Below are positions 50,232-57,422 of a stretch of 64,000 nucleotides of DNA, in pieces. The translations under genes were made by a program, and so were the position numbers. Each line of letters starts with the position of its first letter. Positions within the stretch are counted from its first letter, which is position 1. The stretch comes from Kangiella geojedonensis (GTDB lineage Bacteria; Pseudomonadota; Gammaproteobacteria; Enterobacterales; Kangiellaceae). The notes beneath the pieces are model-generated. The model was not told the origin of the DNA. It searched no databases and was given only the letters and a program-made list of their open reading frames with translations. The DNA lies in NCBI RefSeq assembly GCF_000981765.1, contig NZ_CP010975.1, positions 1,922,001 to 1,986,000 of the forward strand, read 5' to 3'.

Positions 50232-50248
50232 ACGCGCCACTGAATTAA

Positions 50249-50325
50249 GGCTATGTAGCTCAGCTGGTTAGAGCACAGCATTCATAATGCTGGGGTCGGT
50301 GGTTCAAGTCCACCCATAGCTACCA
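50249..50325 (+). tRNA. tRNA-Met (elongator, anticodon CAT), integration target
   Basis: A 77-base tRNA with encoded CCA. The anticodon loop reads TTCATAA and the T arm is GGTGG-TTCAAGT-CCACC. The acceptor stem GGCTATG/CATAGCT has a G1-T72 wobble, where E. coli elongator tRNA-Met has G1-C72. From base 50281 onward its sequence is repeated at 59526-59573. The 3' half of this functional tRNA was therefore probably supplied by the integrated element. Confidence 0.96.
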
Positions 50326-50328
50326 TAT
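50281..50328 (+). repeat. attL: 48-bp direct repeat in tRNA-Met
   Basis: These 48 bases, from the anticodon loop to just past CCA, recur without a mismatch at 59526-59573. This is the expected core duplication of a tyrosine integrase that targets a tRNA 3' end. Confidence 0.93.
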
Positions 50329-50333
50329 ATATC

Positions 50334-50366
50334 AAAGGGTTACGTCATTTTTCGTAACCCTTTTTT
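50334..50366 (+). terminator. intrinsic terminator after tRNA-Met
   Basis: AAAGGGTTACG and CGTAACCCTTTTTT form an 11-bp stem ending in a T-run. A terminator at the equivalent place follows the attR copy (59575-59610), so this is part of the element end. Confidence 0.88.
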
Positions 50367-50381
50367 ATTGCCTGAAAAAAC

Positions 50382-50401
50382 GTAAGTCCACCGTAAGTCC
50401 A
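50382..50401 (+). repeat. GTAAGTCCA double repeat, left arm
   Basis: GTAAGTCCACCGTAAGTCCA holds two GTAAGTCCA units 11 bases apart. It begins 101 bases after the start of the att core. Identical copies lie at 59365-59384 and 59627-59646. These are candidate arm-type integrase binding sites. Confidence 0.7.
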
Positions 50402-50502
50402 ACGTAGATTAATAAAACACCTCTTTTTTTATACTTATCTCTTCCATAAACACCTGTTTAGAGGTTAGATAAGGTATATTTTTTCGCAAAAATGAAAATG
50501 CC

Positions 50503-51162
50503 ATGTGTGGACTAATTGAACTGACACAAAAGCCAGCTAAAAAGGTCGAGAAAACTCTGGATCTACAAGTGCCACTAGAGCTAGGTACATTTCGTTGCTA
50601 TAAACCTGTACAGATAGTCTTGAATGACGGCCAGACCAACAATGTCATTAAAGCAATGTGGCAGTTTTTATTGGAGAATAAGTCAAGAGAGTGGAAAGCT
50701 AGCAAGTACACTTCTTTTAATAGTCGTTGGTATGAAGGGAAAGGCTTTAAAAAGTCATTTACTAAGGCGTACCGTGAATCCCGCTGTCTAATACCTGCTA
50801 GTGGGTTCGTGGAAGGAATGAACAAAGTCTATCACTTGCTAAAGCCCATAGATGGAAGTCCGATATACTTTGGAGGCCTATTCAAGCAATGGGGTGATCC
50901 AGAGAACCCTGTATATTCTGCCTCTATGATTACCATTCCCCCACACGAAAAGTTAGCCAATATTCATAAAAAAGCCATGCCTTTAATGATACCTTATGAT
51001 GATTTAACAATGTGGCTAGATTCAGACCTTACCAACACAGACGCTTTCAGCGACTTTATGCGCCCACAATTAAAGCAAGACTTTGATGCAGTTCAGATAA
51101 GGGGGTGGAGGGACCTAACACCTGTAAGCGATAAAGTTCTAATAGAGTCAGATTTAAAATAA
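50503..51162 (+). CDS. SRAP domain protein (HMCES/YedK type)
   Basis: A 219-residue SRAP protein. This family covalently captures abasic sites in single-stranded DNA through a thiazolidine link to Cys2 and shields them from breakage. The catalytic set is complete: Cys2 after the start methionine, Asn73 in FNSR, Glu104 in IPASGFVE and His155 in NIHKKAMP, at positions close to those of E. coli YedK. Because Cys2 must be exposed after methionine removal, the ATG at 50503 is the only sensible start, although its ribosome site is poor. It is the first gene inside attL, on the opposite strand to the rest of the island. SRAP genes are frequent on phages and islands. Confidence 0.9.
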   Translation: MCGLIELTQKPAKKVEKTLDLQVPLELGTFRCYKPVQIVLNDGQTNNVIKAMWQFLLENKSREWKASKYTSFNSRWYEGKGFKKSFTKAYRESRCLIPASGFVEGMNKVYHLLKPIDGSPIYFGGLFKQWGDPENPVYSASMITIPPHEKLANIHKKAMPLMIPYDDLTMWLDSDLTNTDAFSDFMRPQLKQDFDAVQIRGWRDLTPVSDKVLIESDLK

Positions 51163-51270
51163 AGCATTATTTACAAGACAATATGCAGTAAAGTGAAAAG
51201 TTAAAACACAGAAGTTAGGCGGATGCTGGCGACTACCTTCAAAAAATATGAATAAGACTGCTGAGGTAAT

Positions 51271-51981
51271 TTATTTAGCTTCGCTACTATCAATAAAATC
51301 TAAGGCTGAAGATATTGCAAATTTTCTTATTTTGAAAAAGCTATTAACGTCAATAATATCCCTTGCCATTTCTAAAACAAACTTCTTCTTTATCGATTTA
51401 GCATCTAGCTCTCCTTCCCCTTCCCTTTGTTCTAATATTTCAGAAGTAAGCTTTGATGCATTTTGCATAGCCTGATCTCTAACATGGCCCCTACTAGCAT
51501 CTCCTCTTAGAGCCTCAGCTAACGATTCACTACTACCAATATCTATCAAAGCGTGTTCAATTGGGATTAAATTTTCACTCATTTCCTCAGAAATCCAAGG
51601 TGAATAATCTATCCTGATGCTTGCTAGCTCCCTTCCCATATTCGTAGCTTCCTCACAAGCTCCTCTAGCAAAGAGCTCTCCAATAACCTGATGAAGTTTT
51701 GCTATATAGGTTTGGCAAAATTCAGCATGCTTCTCGAATATTACTTCAGCCATAGGTGATTGTGAGGCAAGCTCAAACATATGCTGGTTACTCTGTAGGT
51801 ATTTTTGTCTCTCATAAGCTACACTATCAATAAGAATCTTAGCTACTATACTCAAACTTGCAATAACCCCAGGTACTGCAAGAAAACCTTTGAACCAACT
51901 GTCATCATCTGTAACTAAAGCTATCCAATAAGAGACAACAGCCAATAGAATTAATAAGATGTACGCACCAGTTTTATTCAT
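51271..51981 (-). CDS. two-helix membrane protein of the conjugation-like operon
   Basis: A 236-residue protein I do not recognise. Two N-terminal membrane helices (about 5-23 and 31-52) are followed by about 180 mostly helical, soluble residues with a charged stretch (LEQREGEGELDAKSIKKK). It lies nine bases after the four-helix protein, with a clear ribosome site (AAGGAAATTCT) that overlaps the previous stop, and it is the last gene of the operon. A membrane effector or sensor role is inferred only from the company it keeps. Base composition is AT-rich like the whole operon. Confidence 0.75.
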   Translation of the reverse strand: MNKTGAYILLILLAVVSYWIALVTDDDSWFKGFLAVPGVIASLSIVAKILIDSVAYERQKYLQSNQHMFELASQSPMAEVIFEKHAEFCQTYIAKLHQVIGELFARGACEEATNMGRELASIRIDYSPWISEEMSENLIPIEHALIDIGSSESLAEALRGDASRGHVRDQAMQNASKLTSEILEQREGEGELDAKSIKKKFVLEMARDIIDVNSFFKIRKFAISSALDFIDSSEAK

Positions 51982-51990
51982 AGAATTTCC

Positions 51991-52713
51991 TTAAAGGTTA
52001 TCACAAGCGCCTAACAAGCTTTTTGCATATCTAAAAGCTCTAGTAGTTACTATATCCATAGTCACAAATGAAATAGTATTAATCAAATACAAGGTATTTA
52101 ATATTAAACACAATATTAGTGGTGTTCGTCCTATCTCGGAAAAAATAGAAGAGGATACAAATGTGAGTGTCGTGAGAAAAATCAGATAAATTAGGCACAA
52201 TAAAGATATAACTATAGCAGCAGATTTCAATGCAAATAAATTCCTCATAAATCCATATGCTACATTATCCGCAAAAACTAGGGGGAACTTATTGTTGTCT
52301 CGAGTAGATTCTCTTAAATAGTTAGTAGCAGAACGATACTTTTCATCACTCCCATGAGGGTCACTACTTTCCTCATCATATGTTGGCATTTGGATGTTAA
52401 GTGCCAGTGACAAGAAGTCATGGTACCTCTTCTTGGTGATATTATCGATACGATCATCATGATGTCGTAAGATTATAGTTGTTGGCTCCGCACCAAGATA
52501 CTCAAATATTTTTGTTTGTATTTTATTACCAATCAAAGATACGTAATTTGAAAGTAAAAATAACAAGCCTGTCCAACCTAGAAATGTGTAAAGATATTGA
52601 ACTGTACTCAATAACTCTCTATGTACTAGTGTTATTAGTGCGATTGGTATAGAAATATACGCTAAAGGTAATATTCTTGCCTTAAAATTGTAAATATTAA
52701 ACTTATTAACCAT
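51991..52713 (-). CDS. four-helix membrane protein of the conjugation-like operon
   Basis: A 240-residue protein of unknown family. Helices lie at about 14-30, 40-62, 163-188 and 197-220. A cytosolic or periplasmic middle domain of about 100 residues (63-162) contains a polar acidic loop (YDEESSDPHGSDEKYRSATNYLRES). The ATG at 52713 overlaps the stop of the E2-E1-JAB gene in ATGGTTAA and has GGAGGG 12 bases upstream. An in-frame ATG at 52764 lies deep in the previous gene and is less likely. The hairpin-pair topology resembles membrane effectors of abortive-infection systems in general outline only. Confidence 0.75.
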   Translation of the reverse strand: MVNKFNIYNFKARILPLAYISIPIALITLVHRELLSTVQYLYTFLGWTGLLFLLSNYVSLIGNKIQTKIFEYLGAEPTTIILRHHDDRIDNITKKRYHDFLSLALNIQMPTYDEESSDPHGSDEKYRSATNYLRESTRDNNKFPLVFADNVAYGFMRNLFALKSAAIVISLLCLIYLIFLTTLTFVSSSIFSEIGRTPLILCLILNTLYLINTISFVTMDIVTTRAFRYAKSLLGACDNL

Positions 52714-54964
52714 CTGCAAGTAATTCCCTCCACTCATTTGGTATAGCAAGCTGAACAGTTTCATCGTTATTAGATACTGTCATTAGAGCAAATGGGGTGC
52801 TTATTTGCCTTTCAATTGTTTCTTTCATTTTTATATCTTTACCAGAAAACTTACTTGTACCAGAGGGGTGAGTATGCCAACTCCCTACAAGCTGTAACAT
52901 ACCTGCCGATCTTTCTTCAATATTTTTATGTTCTTCACTACTTTCAGCACTAGGCAACTCTAACTCAAATTCGGTAGCTTTAGTTGGATTTACTTCAGTC
53001 TCCTTAACAATAACGATCCTTTGCTCTTTAAGATTTAACCTACCATATAAAAATCCTCCACATTCAACTGGCGAGTTTGCATGTAATTTACCTCTAATTG
53101 ATTGGATTACATCATCACAAATACTTATCTCCCAACCTTCATTTTTTATTTTTTTAAAATCCGATACTTGAAACTGAGTACATCCAAGAGATAACCCATC
53201 TTTATTGAGTGAGTTAACCCATATAGAGTTATTAATTTTATTATTCTTTAGTATACAATTAACTACCGCGTTAAAATTAGAAACATGATTTCTAATATAA
53301 CTTACAGATAAACGTGTTGTTATAGAAGAGCAACTCATTCCGACCATTGTTGCTGTTGGGTTAGCCTCTGAGTTTAACCAGTCTTTTACGAAATCTTCCT
53401 CTAAACTTTTCATTAGTAAATAAACTTCAAGGTCCTCTAGGTTGCATTCAGCTTTATCTTTGGTAAATAGTAACACGCCAGTTTTACCTTTGTTTGATAT
53501 GTAGCATCTTGCAACTTTGTTTACAGGAAGCGAATCTAAAGAATAAATGGTGTCTTTGTCAGCTGTTGCATCAATAACCAAATCAGAATTTACAAGTTGA
53601 CTTTTTATTTCATCATCTATGTTCCTAAGCTCATTAGTGGATGATGTAATATTCCCATAGCCGTTATTTAATAAGTGCTCCTTGAGCTGATTTGACTTCC
53701 CCCACCCAATATCAGATTTCTGTAAAACATGTCTTGATATATTATGGGTCTCAAATTTATCATTATCTATTAATAATAAATTTGATCTACCCTCCCTAGC
53801 TAATGTATCTGCCAAATGTGATCCAACAGAACCACATCCTACTATTGAAATAGTACCATCACCGCTTTCTTCAATCCCAGATATCATTTTTGACAACTCT
53901 GCAGTTGGATTAGGAGTAATACTTAACTGCTCAACCTCTTTTATATCGGTCATCCCTGAATCTTGACTGTAGTGAACATGAATGACAAAAGAAAAAAGCT
54001 CAACTTTTCTGGCCTCGCCTGTTGCATCCGTAGGGATTTCTTTAATTAATTCTATTGTTCTTGGAATAGCAACAACCAGTATCATTTTTAATGGACTTTT
54101 AATTTCGCGACTTTTATCTAAGACTATCCTTTTTAATTGTTCAAATTTTTGCCCTACACCATGAACGTTACAAAATTCTTTTAAACTTTTTGAAGAGTTG
54201 ATATTTCTTAAATAGCGTGCATCAACTTCGTTTACTTTATCAATATATATCCCAGACCATATTGTATCTAAATAAAACTCAGCATCATCCTTATCTTTCT
54301 GTTTAAATGAAATACTTGGTAATTTTGTTAACTCAATATTATTTAATTTAAATGAATAGACTCTTCTGCCGTTAAAAACAAAACTAAATCCAGAAATACG
54401 CCCAAAACAAATACCTGAACGTTCCATTTTCTCATAAAAAAAACGTTGTAGCTCACCAATGTTTGTTACCAAAACATTGTCACTTACAAATGGTGTTGGC
54501 TCCCAACCATCATAATCCAGAAACCCACTTGCAGCATCAGTAAGCCACTGGGAAAGTACTTTGACAACTCCTCTAATACCAATATCCTTATACATTACAT
54601 TCGCACCAAGTCGAGACACACATATACTCATTGGTGAATTTTCATTAACTGGATTTAAATGTGGAAGATCCTGAGGAAAGTCTATGCGGTCCGAATATAT
54701 AGATGGCGCATCTACTGCTTCTCGAAATACAAGAACAATCTTTTCTTCAACTTGAATATCTTCTCTTATTGTTCTTCTTGGAATATCCCTTCTAACGCAT
54801 AAAGCAAAAATAAATGAATCATTAAAGCGCCTTATAGTAACTTTCCCTAAAACATTTTCACTTTGGATTAACTCAAAGTATTCAGACTGTAATTTTTTAG
54901 GAAGAGCTTTTACCTCTATTTCCACGCCTAGTTCAGATATTAGTTTAATTTTATTATTAACCAT
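52706..54964 (-). CDS. E2-like / E1 (ThiF) / JAB fusion: ubiquitin-like conjugation and deconjugation protein
   Basis: A 752-residue protein with three recognisable parts. Residues about 30-185 resemble prokaryotic E2-like domains (DLPHLNPVNENSPMSICVSR, then VLSQWLTDAASGFLD), with Cys115 as candidate E2 cysteine. Residues about 350-575 form an E1/ThiF adenylation domain: GCGSVG at 376-381, LLLIDND ending at Asp402, Asn408/Arg411, and DAT at 465-467. Cys545 in MVGMSCSS is a candidate E1 cysteine. Residues about 620-745 form a JAB/JAMM isopeptidase with a complete zinc set: Glu634 in ECGG, His697 and His699 in SWHTHPSG, Ser707 and Asp710. Activation, transfer and removal of a modifier are thus joined in one chain, as split between Cap2 and Cap3 in type II CBASS. 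Residues 186-350 are unassigned. It overlaps both neighbours by eight bases. Confidence 0.88.
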   Translation of the reverse strand: MVNNKIKLISELGVEIEVKALPKKLQSEYFELIQSENVLGKVTIRRFNDSFIFALCVRRDIPRRTIREDIQVEEKIVLVFREAVDAPSIYSDRIDFPQDLPHLNPVNENSPMSICVSRLGANVMYKDIGIRGVVKVLSQWLTDAASGFLDYDGWEPTPFVSDNVLVTNIGELQRFFYEKMERSGICFGRISGFSFVFNGRRVYSFKLNNIELTKLPSISFKQKDKDDAEFYLDTIWSGIYIDKVNEVDARYLRNINSSKSLKEFCNVHGVGQKFEQLKRIVLDKSREIKSPLKMILVVAIPRTIELIKEIPTDATGEARKVELFSFVIHVHYSQDSGMTDIKEVEQLSITPNPTAELSKMISGIEESGDGTISIVGCGSVGSHLADTLAREGRSNLLLIDNDKFETHNISRHVLQKSDIGWGKSNQLKEHLLNNGYGNITSSTNELRNIDDEIKSQLVNSDLVIDATADKDTIYSLDSLPVNKVARCYISNKGKTGVLLFTKDKAECNLEDLEVYLLMKSLEEDFVKDWLNSEANPTATMVGMSCSSITTRLSVSYIRNHVSNFNAVVNCILKNNKINNSIWVNSLNKDGLSLGCTQFQVSDFKKIKNEGWEISICDDVIQSIRGKLHANSPVECGGFLYGRLNLKEQRIVIVKETEVNPTKATEFELELPSAESSEEHKNIEERSAGMLQLVGSWHTHPSGTSKFSGKDIKMKETIERQISTPFALMTVSNNDETVQLAIPNEWRELLADG

Positions 54965-56021
54965 AAGTGAACGGAGTTCTATTTACTTGTTCTTTTTGCA
55001 TTTTTGTATTTTTTTTATTAAATCCCTTTTCATCAAACTCAAATACTACTTTTCCAGGTTTTCCGTTATCATTTACAGCTGTGTTTATAAATCTTTCTTT
55101 ATACTCAAAACTTTTATGCTCCTTTAGAATACCAAGATACTTTTGCTTGGCTTCATAAGAAGGGGGGTTGTCAGCATCATCCTTAACTTCTTTGCTACTA
55201 CAAACTATGAAGCCATCACAGTTTTTATCTATTTTACTTAAAGCATTTAAAGCACCATCAGAATATATATACTTTTCGTCTTTTTCTTTTCGAGCTATAC
55301 ATTTTCTTGAACAATGATGAGGTGCTAGCAATATTGACCAGCTTAACTCTTCATCTTTGAAGTCTTTTCTTATGCGCTCCCACACATTAACTCCTGCATC
55401 CCCTCCCAGCAAAATGTAACTACTTTCACTATTACTAATATATTCCCATCTTATTACTATGCTACTGTCATTACTGGAGTTAGGGGTTTCTTTATCTTCA
55501 GCTTTAGGAATATTAGCCTCATCTTTCGTCGGAGCCAGTAATTTCCATTTTAAATTATCTGTTAGCTCCCCGTTTGGAGTATCTTCTACACTCATTACCA
55601 ATAAACTATTGCCATCCGAAGACGAAACCTTTTTATTTCTTCTCTTTATTTCATTTAGAATTGGTTTTGAATCTTCTGTATCATAGTTTGGCTCTATACA
55701 ATATTGGCTACACCATATTTCCTTTACAAGAATTTTTCCCGACTTAGGATTGTATGTAGATGGATCACCAAGATGAAATAAGTCCTTCGTGCCACTAATA
55801 TGATCTTTATCTGGATGTGTACAAACAAAAATATCTAGCTCGTACCTATCACCGACTCTACAAGCATCTTTGATATCTTGCCTTATGTCGTAATCCTCCG
55901 AACTATCTTCTTCTGAAGACTTTCTATGGTTAATATCAGTCAAAACTGTCTTACCATCCAACTCAAATAAAACAGTATCTCCATTACCGACAGGGAAAAA
56001 TGAGACTTTATCTTTATTCAT
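54957..56021 (-). CDS. ComEC-like metallo-beta-lactamase-fold hydrolase
   Basis: A 354-residue stand-alone protein of the ComEC/Rec2-type MBL class. The metal motif THPDKDH (68-74) gives His69, Asp71, Asp73 and His74. NDSSIVIRW (184-192), LLGGDAG with Asp208, and APHHCS with His235/His236 complete the set typical of the ComEC branch, whose members act on nucleic acids or phosphodiesters. There is no signal peptide or membrane helix, so it is cytosolic. A lysine-rich tail (about 333-354) extends past the fold. It is the first gene of the four-gene operon, and its stop overlaps the next ATG in ATGGTTAA. It could be the effector, or the protein modified by the E1/E2 partner. Confidence 0.85.
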   Translation of the reverse strand: MNKDKVSFFPVGNGDTVLFELDGKTVLTDINHRKSSEEDSSEDYDIRQDIKDACRVGDRYELDIFVCTHPDKDHISGTKDLFHLGDPSTYNPKSGKILVKEIWCSQYCIEPNYDTEDSKPILNEIKRRNKKVSSSDGNSLLVMSVEDTPNGELTDNLKWKLLAPTKDEANIPKAEDKETPNSSNDSSIVIRWEYISNSESSYILLGGDAGVNVWERIRKDFKDEELSWSILLAPHHCSRKCIARKEKDEKYIYSDGALNALSKIDKNCDGFIVCSSKEVKDDADNPPSYEAKQKYLGILKEHKSFEYKERFINTAVNDNGKPGKVVFEFDEKGFNKKNTKMQKEQVNRTPFTYG

Positions 56022-56149
56022 GATCGCTCCTAGCTTGTTGTTCTAGGCCTATATGGGGGCTTCATTAGTAATTTCAACGGAACGCATCACATTTTATTAA
56101 ATAATCTAATATTGCAATGTTGCTCTTTATACCCATGCAACAATGCAAC
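56022..56149. promoter_or_regulatory. operon upstream region with 12-bp inverted repeat
   Basis: This 128-base spacer precedes the MBL gene. TTGCAATGTTGC (56112-56123) and GCAACAATGCAA (56137-56148) form an inverted repeat with one mismatch and a 13-base centre, one base after the end of repA. It may be an operator for the defence-like operon or a weak terminator for repA. Confidence 0.4.
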
Positions 56150-57130
56150 TTAGTCTAACTTCCCTTTTGCCTTCAAATATTTAAACTTTCTACTGATAGT
56201 AGACTTATTAACTCCAAGTTCCTCTGCTATTTCTGATTGGTTTAGCCCTTCCCCACTTAGCTTTCTAATTTTTAATAACTCAGAATCTTGTTTTTTTTGC
56301 CACTGCCACTGATAGCCCTCTTTATCTTCTATTTCCAATCTAGCCTCTATTGGCTCAGCATCTTCGCCACTAAACCCTCTGGCTTTCTCAAAGTGTACTT
56401 CAAATCTTGCACCATCAGACTGTTTGTAGTCATCTGGGTGCTTTAGTGCTACAACCGTATCTAACGTATCTTCTCTTTTACTTGTACCACGCTGTCCTCC
56501 TCCCTTACCTGAGTGATGCACAAACAATACTGACCTACCCTCAGCTCTCAGTCTTAATGCCCACCCTTCAGTTATTCTCCAACTTTCTGCCTCGTTCTCA
56601 TTACCTGTACGGCAAAGCGTAGAAATATTATCGACAACAATTAAATCTACATCTGTAAAGTGTTTTAGTCGCGCTAATGAGCAAGGATCTGATAAGTCAG
56701 GCATTGCACCGCTTTGCTCATCGGGTGTCATTATTCGTAAATTATCACCCGGTATTAACCCGGTACGCTTTTGTATTTGTTTTAGCCTTGTTTGTAAGTC
56801 AGCAGAAGGCATTTCCCCATCAATATATAAAACTTTAACTGGTCTAGGTGCTTTCCAACCTAAGAATTCGCCACCTGTAGCTAATGCCACAGCTACTTCT
56901 AATGCAAAGTGTGTTTTACCCACACCCCTTGGAGCATAAACCATTGCTAAACCTTGTTTTGGTAGCCATGGTGCTAATAGTAACTCTCTAGGTGGTATTT
57001 TCTTTTTTAAGAACTCACCAATCTTTGAGACTTTAAAAGCAGGTGCGATATCATGTTCAGCCTTTGCCCAATTACCATCAAACTCTTCTGCTTCTCGATT
57101 AGTAGTAGGGATATGTTGATTAGGCATCAT
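56150..57130 (-). CDS. RepA-like hexameric ATPase with C-terminal helix-turn-helix
   Basis: A 326-residue RecA/DnaB-fold ATPase of the AAA_25/RepA type found on plasmids and integrative elements. Walker A is APRGVGKT (66-73), YIDGEM (102-107) carries the catalytic glutamate, and Walker B is LIVVDN (163-168). SVLFVHHSGKGGGQRGTS is the sensor-like histidine segment. A C-terminal helix-turn-helix (about 290-322, LNQSEIAEELGVNKSTISRK) is fused on. A role in element replication as a helicase is likely. Its start overlaps the AlpA-like gene by 11 bases. Confidence 0.82.
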   Translation of the reverse strand: MMPNQHIPTTNREAEEFDGNWAKAEHDIAPAFKVSKIGEFLKKKIPPRELLLAPWLPKQGLAMVYAPRGVGKTHFALEVAVALATGGEFLGWKAPRPVKVLYIDGEMPSADLQTRLKQIQKRTGLIPGDNLRIMTPDEQSGAMPDLSDPCSLARLKHFTDVDLIVVDNISTLCRTGNENEAESWRITEGWALRLRAEGRSVLFVHHSGKGGGQRGTSKREDTLDTVVALKHPDDYKQSDGARFEVHFEKARGFSGEDAEPIEARLEIEDKEGYQWQWQKKQDSELLKIRKLSGEGLNQSEIAEELGVNKSTISRKFKYLKAKGKLD

Positions 57131-57326
57131 AACCTCCCTGCACCGTTTGATTATCCAAGAAAGTTGATAGGTCTTTGCTTCTATAGCGTATATATCGCCC
57201 TACTTTAATATAAGGCAAGGGATAGCGGTTCTCACAACGCCATACTGCTAAAGTGTGCTCAGTAACCCCTAAGATTTCAGAAACCTCTTTAGGCGTTAAT
57301 AATGATTCTTGTGAATTTAGATTCAT
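57120..57326 (-). CDS. AlpA/excisionase-type helix-turn-helix protein
   Basis: A 68-residue DNA-binding protein with a winged helix-turn-helix of the MerR/AlpA class (LLTPKEVSEILGVTEHTLAVWRC, then YIKVGRYIRYRSKDL). Such proteins direct integrase toward excision or activate the integrase gene. It lies between the integrase-linked gene and repA, as on many tRNA-borne elements. Confidence 0.85.
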   Translation of the reverse strand: MNLNSQESLLTPKEVSEILGVTEHTLAVWRCENRYPLPYIKVGRYIRYRSKDLSTFLDNQTVQGGYDA

Positions 57327-57422
57327 GGTAACTGCTCCAAATGTAGTTGAATGTATGGAGCAGATACTAGAATTTATTATGTTGAAATGTGTGATCCCTA
57401 ACGTTAGCGATCTGATCGCTAA

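Noticed and set aside
50598-50825. Antisense frame inside the SRAP gene
   Set aside because: The SRAP protein has all catalytic residues, so the opposite frame is a shadow.
54957-54964. C-terminal Gly of the MBL protein read as a ubiquitin-like tail
   Set aside because: The GGT TAA is part of the ATGGTTAA overlap with the next gene, and the same overlap forces a Gly at the end of the following protein. The glycine alone is not evidence for a modifier.
51271-56021. Calling the operon type II CBASS
   Set aside because: No CD-NTase is present anywhere in the island, and the E1, E2 and JAB parts are in one chain, unlike Cap2 plus Cap3.
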